Source: Aliiglaciecola lipolytica E3 (GTDB taxonomy: Bacteria > Pseudomonadota > Gammaproteobacteria > Enterobacterales > Alteromonadaceae). Taken from it: 64,000 bases of DNA. Shown here piece after piece: positions 48,659 through 58,088 of this stretch. The stretch spans positions 1 through 64,000 of the forward strand of contig NZ_BAEN01000011.1 in the NCBI RefSeq assembly GCF_000314975.1, given 5' to 3'. The notes beneath the pieces were generated by a model. That model worked only from the letters and a program-made list of their open reading frames with translations, was not told the origin of the DNA and ran no database searches. Within the stretch, counting starts at the first letter, position 1. Every line of letters begins with the position of its first letter. The translations under genes were made by a program, and so were the position numbers.

Positions 48659-49378
48659 ATGTCTAACAAGCGTGTTTTAATGTTAAGCAGTTCAAAAGTG
48701 GGTAACGAAGATTATTTAGCCACTGCTAAGAACTCAATTTTGCCGTTCTTAGGAGAAATCAAAAGCGCAATTTTCATTCCTTATGCTGGCGTTTCAATGA
48801 GTTGGGACCTATACACACAAAAAGTACAGGAAGCGTTGCCTGAAATTAGCATCCAAGGCATTCATACTTGTTCTAATCCAATAGATGCGATTAAACAAGC
48901 AAGTGCGGTCATAGTCGGCGGTGGAAATACATTTAATTTGCTGCATGAATTACAGATAAATCGTCTTATCGAGCCAATCAATAATGCGGTTAACCATGGT
49001 ATGCCGTACATTGGCTGGAGTGCCGGTTCGAATATTTGTGGATTGAGCATTAAAACCACTAATGATATGCCAATTATCCAACCACAATCATTTTCTGCTT
49101 TAGGGTTTGTCCCCTTTCAAATTAATCCACACTACAGTGACTACCAACCACCTGGTCACAATGGTGAAACCAGAGCACAACGTATCGCAGAGTTTTGTAT
49201 CTTGAATCCAGATACTCCAGTCGTTGGGATCAGAGAAGGCAGTGGTTTGTTGCTAGAAAATCAAGAACTGCGCTTAGTTGGTGATCTCGAAGGCATCGTA
49301 TTTAATGGCAACGGTCATCAAATAATCCCCGTAAACGCCGATTTAAGTTATTTACTTAAACAAAACATCGAGGGTTAA
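48659..49378 (+). CDS. pepE: Dipeptidase E (aspartyl dipeptidase)
   Basis: 239 residues from the ATG at 48659 with an AGGA site seven nt upstream. A longer upstream reading would overlap the divergent phosphatase gene and has no ribosome site. The class S51 serine peptidase fold has nucleophile Ser in GWSAGSN (about 118-124), preceded by IVGGGNTFNLL (about 80-90). NPHYSDYQPPGHNGETRAQRI is typical of PepE. It cleaves Asp-Xaa dipeptides. Its last 27 nt overlap the 3' end of the convergent bioD gene. Confidence 0.93.
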   Translation: MSNKRVLMLSSSKVGNEDYLATAKNSILPFLGEIKSAIFIPYAGVSMSWDLYTQKVQEALPEISIQGIHTCSNPIDAIKQASAVIVGGGNTFNLLHELQINRLIEPINNAVNHGMPYIGWSAGSNICGLSIKTTNDMPIIQPQSFSALGFVPFQINPHYSDYQPPGHNGETRAQRIAEFCILNPDTPVVGIREGSGLLLENQELRLVGDLEGIVFNGNGHQIIPVNADLSYLLKQNIEG

Positions 49379-50029
49379 AAAGTCTTGCGCTTGCTCTATA
49401 TTGTTTAAACGAGGCACTACACCGAGACACGGGGCTGGAATGAGTTCTTTTAGGCTATCAATATTGTCTTGCAAATATAACATTTGCTCGTCTATTTGGT
49501 TAGCCACCCAGCCTATCACTTCTACACCATCTGCAATGATTGCTTGGTAAGTTAGAAGCGCATGATTCAAACACCCTAGTTTTAAACCCACAACCAAAAT
49601 AACCGGTATTTTGTGCTGGATAACAAAGTCGGATAAAAACTGCCCTTGACCTAAAGGCAAACGCCAACCCCCTGCTCCTTCGGTTAACAATAAGTCTGCG
49701 TTGTAGGAATTTAAATGAAGATATGCACTGGTGATTTGTTCAACGTTTATTTTTTGCTTTGTTCTTAGCGCAGCCAAATGTGGTGCAACCGGATCAGCGA
49801 ACGCCACCGGGTTAACTTCGTCATACGTGACGTTTATACTGCTCGCACTTTGCAAGCTCAGCGCATCTTCGTTCCTGAGACCATTTGCAGTCTCGCTACA
49901 GCCTGCGGAAATCGGTTTAAAACCAACGGTGCTTAATCCTCGTTGAGCAGCAATTTGCAATATCGCTTTAGCAGTTACTGTTTTACCCGCATCCGTATCT
50001 GTCCCGGTTATAAATACAGAGTTTTTCAT
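49352..50029 (-). CDS. bioD: Dethiobiotin synthetase
   Basis: An ATP-dependent carboxylase closing the ureido ring of dethiobiotin, 225 residues. The P-loop TGTDTDAGKT (about 8-17) and LLTEGAGGWRLPL (about 115-127) are characteristic. It is last in the bioB-bioF-bioC-bioD operon, 4 nt after bioC, and overlaps the convergent pepE by 27 nt. Confidence 0.96.
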   Translation of the reverse strand: MKNSVFITGTDTDAGKTVTAKAILQIAAQRGLSTVGFKPISAGCSETANGLRNEDALSLQSASSINVTYDEVNPVAFADPVAPHLAALRTKQKINVEQITSAYLHLNSYNADLLLTEGAGGWRLPLGQGQFLSDFVIQHKIPVILVVGLKLGCLNHALLTYQAIIADGVEVIGWVANQIDEQMLYLQDNIDSLKELIPAPCLGVVPRLNNIEQAQDFLTLDVLFK

Positions 50030-50033
50030 TTAG

Positions 50034-50840
50034 CTATTTCATTCTCTTTTTATGTAACTTCAAAAAACTTACATTGTAAGTCAAAGGCAATAAATCCTGT
50101 TCCGCAAAATCTTGCTGATACGCACGTTCAAACTCTGCTAATGTATTTCTTGCAAATCTAGCGTGATTGCCGGTTTTAGACACAACATTCGCACCTATAT
50201 GACGAATACTATTGAGTAATTCAACCGCACCTTTATGCCAAGTTGTATAAGATTTTTGCTGATGAGACACATCAAATCCAATGCGTTGTGCCGCGTCAAC
50301 GAGTTCTTGATGAGAAATAAAGTGATTAACTCTTGGTACTGAATCAATTTTTTGCCAGGTAGCGTGTAATTGCGCCATAGAACCATCCGTTAATATTGCA
50401 ATTACGGCGTTTCCTTCTTCAACTAACACCCGAAATGCTTCTTGTAGGCTTTGGCTAATGGGCGAACACCATTGCAATGCCATGCAAGAAAACACGGTAT
50501 CAAATTGGTTATCTAAAAATGGCAGTGCTTCTGCATCAGCGACGCGGTAGTCAATATTGTGTTGGTCATGTTCTTGGCCAATGCATTGCTGGGCATGATT
50601 TATCATCCCTTCCGCTAAATCAATACCATAAGTATGTTGGAATTTAGGCGCTAACATTCGCGTTAACCGTCCTGTCCCACAGCCAATATCAAGTAGTTTC
50701 CCCGTTGCATTAGGTTGCACTTGTTGGATGGCATCAAAACCTATGTCTAATTGGACTTGAGCAATATTGTCATAGCGATGCGCTGACTGACTAAATTGAT
50801 AAGCAATACGGCGTTTTTTATCCAATACTAACTCACTCAT
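50034..50840 (-). CDS. bioC: Malonyl-ACP O-methyltransferase BioC
   Basis: A 268-residue SAM-dependent methyltransferase that starts pimeloyl synthesis by methylating malonyl-ACP. Motif I, LLDIGCGTGRLTRML, is at about 47-61, and DTVFSCMALQWC is the post-III block. An N-terminal YDNIAQVQLDIG region matches BioC. It overlaps bioF by 8 nt. The pimeloyl-ester esterase (BioH or analogue) is not next to it and must lie elsewhere. Confidence 0.93.
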   Translation of the reverse strand: MSELVLDKKRRIAYQFSQSAHRYDNIAQVQLDIGFDAIQQVQPNATGKLLDIGCGTGRLTRMLAPKFQHTYGIDLAEGMINHAQQCIGQEHDQHNIDYRVADAEALPFLDNQFDTVFSCMALQWCSPISQSLQEAFRVLVEEGNAVIAILTDGSMAQLHATWQKIDSVPRVNHFISHQELVDAAQRIGFDVSHQQKSYTTWHKGAVELLNSIRHIGANVVSKTGNHARFARNTLAEFERAYQQDFAEQDLLPLTYNVSFLKLHKKRMK

Positions 50841-52038
50841 TTATGACTACCTGAAATCGCCTAAGAACAATAAGAAGTGCATCTACAAGCGCTTCTATAT
50901 CAGTTTGCGTATGATTTGCGGCAAGTGTAATACGAAGTCTATCGGTACCTTTAGGCACAGTCGGAGAGCGAATTGCCGCGACCCATAAGCCTAGACGTTT
51001 TAACTCAGTGCTAATTTTAGTACAAATGTCCGGATCACCGATCACGATCGGTTGAATTGCACTAGTTGATTCAGCAATGGGTAGACCAACTTGGGAACAT
51101 AAGTGACGAAATTGAGAAATTCGCTGCGTTAACTGTGCTTGCATCTGGCCATCTGCTAAAGATTGAAAACTAGCAAAAGTTGCCATTGCCATGGCTGGCG
51201 GCATTGCTGTGCTATATACATAATGTTTGGCAAAGTTGAGCATGTAATCAATAAGAATTTGCGAACCCGCCACAAAAGCACCGGCAGTGCCAATGCCCTT
51301 ACCAAAGGTCCCCATCACAACGGGCACATTATCTTGACTAAGGTTTAATGCTTCAATGCTTCCTAACCCTTGTTTTCCCAATACGCCCATACCGTGAGCA
51401 TCGTCAACCATCAACCAAGCATCATGTTGTTGAGCGATTAATTTTAATTGGGTTAACTCGCCGGCATCTCCATCCATACTGAATATCCCTTCAGTAGCAA
51501 TGAGTAAATCTTGATTTATTTCAGTTGGTTGATCTCGCGGGTCCTTTTTATCAGCCAACAAATTGGTTAAATGGGCCATATCATTGTGTCTAAATCGCTT
51601 ATAAACAGCGTCACAATGCATAGCAGCTTCGACAAAAGATGCATGCATAAGTTTGTCAGATACGATACTCAGGTGCTTAGTGGCCAAGGCCTGACAAATT
51701 GCTTGGTTAGCAGCAAATCCAGAGTTAAACAACAATGCTGATTCCCGCTTTAAACCACTAGCAATATACTCTTCTAGTTGTTGATGAGCTCGAGTGTGTC
51801 CCGTCACTAAAGGCGAAGCTCCGCTGCCAACGCCATATTCCGAAATACCTTCGACCCAAGCTTGCATTACGGCCAAATTTTGCCGTTGTCCAAGATAATC
51901 ATTACCAGAAAAATTCAGATAATGTTGCCCGTCCACTGTAATCATAGCGCCAGCGGATGAGTCTACAACTTGCCGTTGGCGCAATAATCCATCTTGTTTT
52001 CGACGTTTTAATGCTTCTTGTAAATAAGCAAAAGCCAC
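50833..52038 (-). CDS. bioF: 8-amino-7-oxononanoate synthase
   Basis: A PLP enzyme condensing pimeloyl-ACP with alanine, 401 residues. The alpha-oxoamine synthase signatures include NFSGNDYLGQRQ (about 41-52), DDAHGMGVLGKQG (about 212-224) and the Schiff-base lysine in GTFGKGIGTAGAF (about 244-256). It starts 3 nt after bioB and overlaps bioC by 8 nt. Confidence 0.96.
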   Translation of the reverse strand: MAFAYLQEALKRRKQDGLLRQRQVVDSSAGAMITVDGQHYLNFSGNDYLGQRQNLAVMQAWVEGISEYGVGSGASPLVTGHTRAHQQLEEYIASGLKRESALLFNSGFAANQAICQALATKHLSIVSDKLMHASFVEAAMHCDAVYKRFRHNDMAHLTNLLADKKDPRDQPTEINQDLLIATEGIFSMDGDAGELTQLKLIAQQHDAWLMVDDAHGMGVLGKQGLGSIEALNLSQDNVPVVMGTFGKGIGTAGAFVAGSQILIDYMLNFAKHYVYSTAMPPAMAMATFASFQSLADGQMQAQLTQRISQFRHLCSQVGLPIAESTSAIQPIVIGDPDICTKISTELKRLGLWVAAIRSPTVPKGTDRLRITLAANHTQTDIEALVDALLIVLRRFQVVINE

Positions 52039-52041
52039 TGG

Positions 52042-53151
52042 CTAGTTGGTCGTTTCTGGTACTGCGGCTGCGGGTTTACTGGCATCATAAAATAATTCGT
52101 TACCAGCTTCTTCGGCTTCACCAGCTTGAATTTCTTCCATTAACGCCGCAGCATGCGCTTCGTCTGAATATTCACGCGTTTGCTTAGAATTAATGCCCAG
52201 TTTTTTGAATAACATCACATCTTCATGGGTATCGGGGTTTGAAGTTGTTAGCAGCTTACAACCATAAAAAATTGAGTTTGCACCAGCCATAAAACACATA
52301 GCTTGCATCTGTTCATTCATAGCTTCTCGACCGGCAGACAAGCGCACAAACGATTTCGGCATCAAAATACGTGCGACTGCAATTGTGCGGATAAATTCAA
52401 ACGAATCTAAATCTTCGACGTCATCAAGCGGCGTACCTTTAACCTTCACTAACATGTTAATTGGCACACTTTCAGGATGGTGTTCCAAATTTGCCAATTG
52501 CATCAATAAACCTGAGCGGTCGTCTGCTTCTTCCCCCATTCCAACAATACCGCCTGAACAAACATGCATACCAGCGTCACGCACGTTTTGCAGCGTATCT
52601 AATCGGTCTTGATAAGTACGAGTCGTAATTATATCGCCATAGTATTCAGGTGACGTGTCCAAATTGTGATTGTAGTAGTCTAAGCCCGCTTGCTTTAATG
52701 CAATCGCTTGGTCACGGGTTAACATACCCAATGTCATGCAGGTTTCGAGGCCTAACTTTTTCACCTCTTTAACCATTTCTAAGACATAAGGCATATCACG
52801 CTCTTTGGGATTTCGCCAAGCCGCGCCCATACAAAACCGTGTAGAACCCGTTGCTACTGCTTCTTTAGCGCGCTGGATTACTTTTTCTATTTCTAATAAT
52901 CGCTCTTTTTCAAGCCCAGTGTCGTAACGCGCGCTTTGAGGACAATATTTACAATCTTCTGGGCATGCACCGGTTTTAATCGACAGCAAGGTACTAACTT
53001 GCACGTAATTAGGGTCAAAATGCTGACGATGAACACATTGAGCTTGGAAAAGCAGGTCGTTAAAAGGCATTGCAAATAATGCGTTTACTTCATCTAATGT
53101 CCAGTCATGTCTTATTGCTGCTGCACCTGAAAAATCTGCTGGCGTCGCCAT
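52042..53151 (-). CDS. bioB: Biotin synthase
   Basis: A radical-SAM enzyme inserting sulfur into dethiobiotin, 369 residues. The 4Fe-4S cluster motif CPEDCKYC is at about 58-65. The family blocks [22 protein letters not shown]-type and [11 protein letters not shown] are present, as is the [2Fe-2S] ligand Arg region near [14 protein letters not shown]-terminal tail after about 335 is longer than in E. coli (346 residues). It is first in the operon, with a promoter overlapping the BirA-like operator. Confidence 0.97.
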   Translation of the reverse strand: MATPADFSGAAAIRHDWTLDEVNALFAMPFNDLLFQAQCVHRQHFDPNYVQVSTLLSIKTGACPEDCKYCPQSARYDTGLEKERLLEIEKVIQRAKEAVATGSTRFCMGAAWRNPKERDMPYVLEMVKEVKKLGLETCMTLGMLTRDQAIALKQAGLDYYNHNLDTSPEYYGDIITTRTYQDRLDTLQNVRDAGMHVCSGGIVGMGEEADDRSGLLMQLANLEHHPESVPINMLVKVKGTPLDDVEDLDSFEFIRTIAVARILMPKSFVRLSAGREAMNEQMQAMCFMAGANSIFYGCKLLTTSNPDTHEDVMLFKKLGINSKQTREYSDEAHAAALMEEIQAGEAEEAGNELFYDASKPAAAVPETTN

Positions 53152-53184
53152 ATTTGGTCCTTTACTATCGAATTCTGTTGGCTT

Positions 53185-53212
53185 AGTCTAAAGCCGACTT
53201 AAACATTGTCAA
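53185..53212 (-). promoter_or_regulatory. bioB promoter overlapping the BirA-like operator
   Basis: On the minus strand a perfect TTGACA (53207-53212) is followed after 16 bp by TAGACT (53185-53190). The -35 box lies inside one half of the operator, so BirA binding would block it. Confidence 0.65.
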
Positions 53213-53238
53213 CTCTTACCAGACAGCAAGATTTACAA
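53206..53238. promoter_or_regulatory. BirA-like biotin operator between bioB and bioA
   Basis: TTGTCAACT-N15-GATTTACAA resembles the consensus TTGTAAACC-N15/16-GGTTTACAA in half-site sequence and spacing. It is located in the divergent bioA/bioB control region, as in E. coli. Two half-site mismatches make it a good but not perfect match. Confidence 0.75.
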
Positions 53239-53249
53239 GCGAGCATTTT

Positions 53250-54539
53250 TTGAACAATTCACAGCTATCAGATCTCGAATTTGACCAAAAACACATTTGG
53301 CATCCTTATACTTCAGCCATCAACCCTTTGCCATGTTATGAAGTAGAATCTGCTGAGGGCGTTCACCTCAAACTTAAAGATGGGGAATCTTTAGTGGATG
53401 GTATGTCCTCTTGGTGGGCTACGGTACATGGATACAATCACCCACATTTGAACTTGGCGGCTAAACAACAATTAGAAAAAATGTCCCATGTGATGTTTGG
53501 TGGAATAACTCACAAACCTGCAATCGACCTTTGCAGAAGGCTAATCGATATATCCCCCCAAGGCTTAGAGCGAGTATTTCTAGCAGACTCTGGCTCGGTT
53601 GCTGTCGAAGTTGCCATGAAAATGGCTTTACAATATTGGGCTTGTCAGGGAGCCCCCGAAAAACATCGCTTTATTTCACCGCGTAACGGATATCACGGCG
53701 ATACCTTCGCAGCCATGTCAGTTTGTGACCCGGTCAATGGCATGCACAGTTTATTTAATCAGGTGCTTGCTTCACAAATATTTGCACCCGCCCCGCAAAC
53801 ACGTTTCGATCAAACCTGGAATGAAGATGATATCGGCCCACTCGAAGACTTAATTCTGGCCCACAAAAACGAAGTAGCTGCGGTTATTTTAGAACCCATA
53901 GTGCAAGGTGCAGGTGGGATGCGAATTTATCATCCAGAGTACTTACATCGCTGTCGCCAGTTATGCGACGAACACAATATCTTATTAATTTGCGATGAAA
54001 TTGCCACTGGATTTGGCCGAACAGGAAAGTTATTTGCCTGTGAGCATGCAAACATCAGCCCTGACATTATGTGTGTAGGAAAGGCACTAACCGGTGGATA
54101 TATGACTTTAGCCGCCACCTTGTGTACAGAAGATGTGGCTTTGGGTGTGTGTGCCTCAGAGCCCGGTGTATTTATGCATGGCCCAACTTATATGGGAAAT
54201 CCATTAGCTTGTGCAGTGGCAAACGCCAGTTTACAACTTCTTGAACAAAATCTTTGGCAAGAACAAGTTAAACAAATTGAAAAACAACTTAAACAGCAGT
54301 TATTACCCTTAAGAGATCATGTAGCAGTAGAAGACGTTAGGGTGCTTGGTGCGATTGGCGTTGTGGAGTGTAAAAAAGCGGTTAATGTTGCGGCCTTGCA
54401 ACGTGTGTTTGTCGATAACGGTGTATGGATCCGCCCTTTTGGTAAACTTATTTACATCATGCCGCCGTACATTATTGAGTCTGCAGAATTAACGCAGTTA
54501 ACTGCGGCAATCGCAATTAGTCTACAAACCTTAAATTAG
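53250..54539 (+). CDS. bioA: Adenosylmethionine-8-amino-7-oxononanoate aminotransferase
   Basis: A 429-residue PLP aminotransferase that uses SAM as amino donor to form 7,8-diaminopelargonate. The start [10 protein letters not shown] (about 14-23) with [13 protein letters not shown] is diagnostic of BioA. The PLP lysine is in [13 protein letters not shown] (about 276-288) and the Asp in [15 protein letters not shown]. Initiation is from a TTG only 11 nt after the operator, with a weak GCGAG site. It is divergent from bioBFCD. Confidence 0.96.
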   Translation: MNNSQLSDLEFDQKHIWHPYTSAINPLPCYEVESAEGVHLKLKDGESLVDGMSSWWATVHGYNHPHLNLAAKQQLEKMSHVMFGGITHKPAIDLCRRLIDISPQGLERVFLADSGSVAVEVAMKMALQYWACQGAPEKHRFISPRNGYHGDTFAAMSVCDPVNGMHSLFNQVLASQIFAPAPQTRFDQTWNEDDIGPLEDLILAHKNEVAAVILEPIVQGAGGMRIYHPEYLHRCRQLCDEHNILLICDEIATGFGRTGKLFACEHANISPDIMCVGKALTGGYMTLAATLCTEDVALGVCASEPGVFMHGPTYMGNPLACAVANASLQLLEQNLWQEQVKQIEKQLKQQLLPLRDHVAVEDVRVLGAIGVVECKKAVNVAALQRVFVDNGVWIRPFGKLIYIMPPYIIESAELTQLTAAIAISLQTLN

Positions 54540-54546
54540 ATAGCGG

Positions 54547-54927
54547 TTATAAATCTGATAAAATCCAAATCAGCACTGTGATACTTATTGCAAGTAAGAT
54601 AACAACGTTAATGCCGAAATAATCATTTTGACGTCGGGTTCTAAAACGGCGCATAAAAAGTACAAATATACTCATCACAGTGCATAAACCTAACAGCAAA
54701 ATTAAGTAAATACTTAATGACATTGACCAATCTTCGCGACCAGTTACTCCCCAATATTCTTGTACACCCGAGATCAATTCTGGACGTGCGTAATGAAAAA
54801 CTATCAAGGATGCGACAAAAATCAACCAAGCAACAATATTCAATGCCAATACAATTTGGTAAAATTTATCGTGACTACGCGGTGTTATTCGACGATTTTC
54901 GCCGTGCCAAGAGGATTGTTCAGACAT
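54547..54927 (-). CDS. Small three-helix membrane protein of unknown function
   Basis: 126 residues that I do not recognise. Three hydrophobic segments lie at about 25-47, 68-90 and 104-123. The N terminus is polar (MSEQSSWHGENRRITPRSHDK) and a basic RRFRTRRQ loop precedes the last helix, placing that loop in the cytoplasm by the positive-inside rule. It is convergent with bioA (7-nt gap) and divergent from asnS. It is probably real, because frame and codon use hold along its length and the hydrophobic pattern is regular. Confidence 0.7.
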   Translation of the reverse strand: MSEQSSWHGENRRITPRSHDKFYQIVLALNIVAWLIFVASLIVFHYARPELISGVQEYWGVTGREDWSMSLSIYLILLLGLCTVMSIFVLFMRRFRTRRQNDYFGINVVILLAISITVLIWILSDL

Positions 54928-55152
54928 ATTCGTTATTTTACGCCTATTTTTACTTGAGTCTGTCGTTTAGCTAAGTAAGATTACACACCTTATTTAAACG
55001 GCTGAATCGAGTGTCAATTTTATTAAATAGCTTTCGTTACTGTAGAGCAATAAATTGATTTCTACTAGGTGTGTTTAATCCTAGTTGTTTATCGTATTTT
55101 AGTTTGTAATCAAAAATTTTGCAGGTTTGTCCTGCTGTAGTGGAGAATATCA

Positions 55153-56550
55153 ATGGCGCACGCCCCAGTGGTTGACGTTTTAACTGGCAAATACTCAATT
55201 GGAGAAACGCTGGTTTTAAAAGGATGGGTTAGAACTCGTAGAGATTCCAAAGCGGGTTTGTCTTTTATAAATTTGCACGATGGAAGTTGTTTTGACGCAA
55301 TTCAAGTCATTGCCCTGAATACCATGCAAAATTATGCAGATATCCAGCGCCTTACTACAGGTTGCTCAATTGCAGTAACAGGTGAAGTAAAAGCATCTCA
55401 AGGTCAAGGTCAGGCGGTAGAAATTGAAGCGTCAAACATTGAAATATTAGGATGGGTTGAAAATCCTGATACCTACCCGATGTCAGCTAAGCGTCATAGC
55501 ATTGAATACCTTCGCGAACACGCTCACTTACGAGCAAGAACCAATGTTATAGGTGCGGTAACACGCGTGCGCAACTGTTTGTCACAGGCTATTCATCGCT
55601 TTTTTCACGAAAAAGGGTATTTTTGGATCAGTACTCCTATCCTCACCGCCAGCGATACTGAAGGTGCAGGCGAAATGTTCAGAGTATCCACTCTAGATAT
55701 GATGAATGTACCTAAAACTGACAAAGGCGATGTAGATTATTCACAAGATTTTTTCGGCAAAGAAACCTACTTAACCGTTTCTGGGCAGTTAAATGTCGAA
55801 ACCTATTGTACTGCGATGTCAAAAGTGTACACCTTTGGCCCTACTTTTAGAGCAGAAAACTCTAATACTAGCAGACACTTAGCTGAGTTTTGGATGATTG
55901 AGCCTGAGGTCGCTTTTGCTGAATTGTCTGACGTAGCTCAACTAGCGGAAGATCTTTTAAAATACGTATTCAAAGCCGTTTTAGACGAACGCGCTGATGA
56001 TATGGCGTTTTTTGCTCAGCACATCAATAAAGATGTTAAGAACCGTCTCGAAAAAGTAATCTCACAAGATTTCGTGCGCATGGATTACACCGATGCGATT
56101 GACGTGCTGCAGAACTGCGGTAAAAAATTCGAATTTCCGGTGGATTGGGGTGTCGATCTTTCCTCTGAACATGAACGCTATCTGGCTGAAGAGCATGTTG
56201 GTGCTCCTATTATCATGCAAAATTATCCCAAAGATATTAAAGCGTTTTACATGCGTATTAACGATGATGGTAAAACAGTAGCCGCCATGGATGTGTTAGC
56301 GCCAGGCATTGGCGAAATTATTGGTGGCTCACAACGTGAAGAGCGCTTAGATGTATTTGATCGCAGATTAGAAGAGATGGGATTAGATAAAGAAGATTAC
56401 GCTTGGTATCGTGATTTACGTCGTTATGGCACTGTGCCACACTCTGGGTTCGGGTTAGGTTTTGAACGTTTAGTGGCTTATGTTACTGGTATGCAGAACG
56501 TACGTGACGTAATTCCCTTCCCTCGCTCACCAGGCAACGCAAACTATTAG
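55153..56550 (+). CDS. asnS: Asparaginyl-tRNA synthetase
   Basis: A class IIb aminoacyl-tRNA synthetase, 465 residues (E. coli 466). The N-terminal OB-fold anticodon-binding domain (about 1-110) is followed by motif 2 [21 protein letters not shown] (about 236-256) and motif 3 [15 protein letters not shown] (about 435-449). The C-terminal end [10 protein letters not shown] is typical of AsnS. It has its own terminator. Confidence 0.98.
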   Translation: MAHAPVVDVLTGKYSIGETLVLKGWVRTRRDSKAGLSFINLHDGSCFDAIQVIALNTMQNYADIQRLTTGCSIAVTGEVKASQGQGQAVEIEASNIEILGWVENPDTYPMSAKRHSIEYLREHAHLRARTNVIGAVTRVRNCLSQAIHRFFHEKGYFWISTPILTASDTEGAGEMFRVSTLDMMNVPKTDKGDVDYSQDFFGKETYLTVSGQLNVETYCTAMSKVYTFGPTFRAENSNTSRHLAEFWMIEPEVAFAELSDVAQLAEDLLKYVFKAVLDERADDMAFFAQHINKDVKNRLEKVISQDFVRMDYTDAIDVLQNCGKKFEFPVDWGVDLSSEHERYLAEEHVGAPIIMQNYPKDIKAFYMRINDDGKTVAAMDVLAPGIGEIIGGSQREERLDVFDRRLEEMGLDKEDYAWYRDLRRYGTVPHSGFGLGFERLVAYVTGMQNVRDVIPFPRSPGNANY

Positions 56551-56579
56551 AACAAAATATTTGCCTAAAAAGTTTTTAA

Positions 56580-56606
56580 GAAGCCATCGTCAAGATGGCT
56601 TTTTTT
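56580..56606 (+). terminator. Terminator of asnS
   Basis: AAGCCATC, loop GTCAA and GATGGCTT are followed by a T tract, 30 nt after the stop codon. Confidence 0.92.
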
Positions 56607-56680
56607 ATGCTTATATTTTTCTGAAAAAACATCACATTTAGTGATAACGTATTAAATAATAATCACAAACAAGCTGGCCC

Positions 56681-58087
56681 ATGTCCAAACTACAAATTCA
56701 TATGCTCGAACAAACACGTTCTTGTGAACTTTTAAAGCTTGCTAGCACCAGTGCGTTTACGTACTTAGAAGATGCAGAGCAAAAAAACGTATTTCCCAGT
56801 GATGAAAGTTTGGATTTATTGACTGGTTTTGATGGAGACTTACCTGAAAACGTAGGCGATGGTGTTCAAATTATAAAACAGTTAGCGGAACTAGGTGGAC
56901 AAAATACCGTGCGTTATTCTGGGGGCCGTTATTATGGTTTTGTAAACGGTGGCGCATTGCCAATCGGACTAGCTGCCAAATGGCTAGCTGATATTTGGGA
57001 TCAAAATGCTGCGTTACATGTGATGTCCCCTGTCGCTGCCAAGTTAGAAAGTATTTGCCAACAATGGTTAAAACAACTTTTTGCATTACCCGATGAGACT
57101 GTGGCTGGGTTAGTAGGGGGAACATCGGTAGCGAGTTTGTGTGGCTTAGCCGCCGCTCGGTATCGACTGCTAAGCAATTTAAACTGGGATATATCTGAAC
57201 AAGGATTATTTGGAGCCCCCACTCTACGTATCATTTTAGGAAAACAAACTCACGGTACCGTGATTAAAATGCTCAATCTACTTGGGTTTGGGCAACAACA
57301 AATAGAATGGGTAGATTGTGATGAACAAGGTCGAATGCGGATTGAAAAAATACCTGAGCTAGACAACACTTGTATCATGGTATTGCAAGCAGGCAACGTG
57401 TGTAGTGGTGCATTTGACGATTTTGCCCGCATCATACCGATAGCAAAAAAGGCCGAAGCTTGGGTGCATATCGATGGTGCATTTGGATTATGGGCCGCTG
57501 CGTCAACGCAATTTTCCACGTTAACTAAAGGTATAAACTTGGCCAATTCATGGTCTGTCGATGGACACAAAACCTTAAATACGCCATACGATTGTGGTGT
57601 CATTCTCTGTTCAGATCCCGCTGCCCTAACTCATGCTTTACATCAACAAGGGTCATACATTCAAACCAGTGAAGCGCGAGACAGCATGATTTACACTCCT
57701 GACATGTCACGCCGAGCCCGCGGCATAGAGCTTTGGTCTTGTTTGGCATTTTTGGGAAAAAGCGGCATCGCTGAGTTAGTTTCGCTGTTGCATCAACATG
57801 CCAAATATTTTGCACAACAAGCACAGAAGTCTGGGTTTGAAGTGCTAAACGACGTTGTTTTTAATCAGGTGATACTTGCTTGTGGCACTAATGAAATAAC
57901 CAAAAACGTGCTTAAACATATTCAAAATTCAGGCATAACTTGGTGCGGCGGTGCAAAATGGATGGGGCGTGATATTATTAGAGTCAGTGTATGTTCTTGG
58001 GCTACGACTGAACTGGAAATGGATAAAAGCCTAGCCGTATTTGTTGAAAGTTTACATCAGAATACTAGCAATAGTGAGCACAACTGA
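56681..58087 (+). CDS. PLP-dependent group II decarboxylase family protein
   Basis: 468 residues of the glutamate/aromatic-amino-acid decarboxylase superfamily (fold type I). The PLP contacts are visible: Asp265 in HIDGAFGLW and the Schiff-base Lys297 in SVDGHKTLNTPYD. The N-terminal part has a gly-rich YSGGRYYGFVNGGALPIGLAAKWLADIWDQNA block. The C-terminal strand ITWCGGAKWMGRDIIRVSVCSW is close to decarboxylases that act on amino acids. The exact substrate is unclear. It stops one nucleotide before the likely pqiA start, so it appears to head a five-gene unit with pqiABC and a diguanylate cyclase. Confidence 0.85.
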   Translation: MSKLQIHMLEQTRSCELLKLASTSAFTYLEDAEQKNVFPSDESLDLLTGFDGDLPENVGDGVQIIKQLAELGGQNTVRYSGGRYYGFVNGGALPIGLAAKWLADIWDQNAALHVMSPVAAKLESICQQWLKQLFALPDETVAGLVGGTSVASLCGLAAARYRLLSNLNWDISEQGLFGAPTLRIILGKQTHGTVIKMLNLLGFGQQQIEWVDCDEQGRMRIEKIPELDNTCIMVLQAGNVCSGAFDDFARIIPIAKKAEAWVHIDGAFGLWAAASTQFSTLTKGINLANSWSVDGHKTLNTPYDCGVILCSDPAALTHALHQQGSYIQTSEARDSMIYTPDMSRRARGIELWSCLAFLGKSGIAELVSLLHQHAKYFAQQAQKSGFEVLNDVVFNQVILACGTNEITKNVLKHIQNSGITWCGGAKWMGRDIIRVSVCSWATTELEMDKSLAVFVESLHQNTSNSEHN

Positions 58088-58088
58088 G

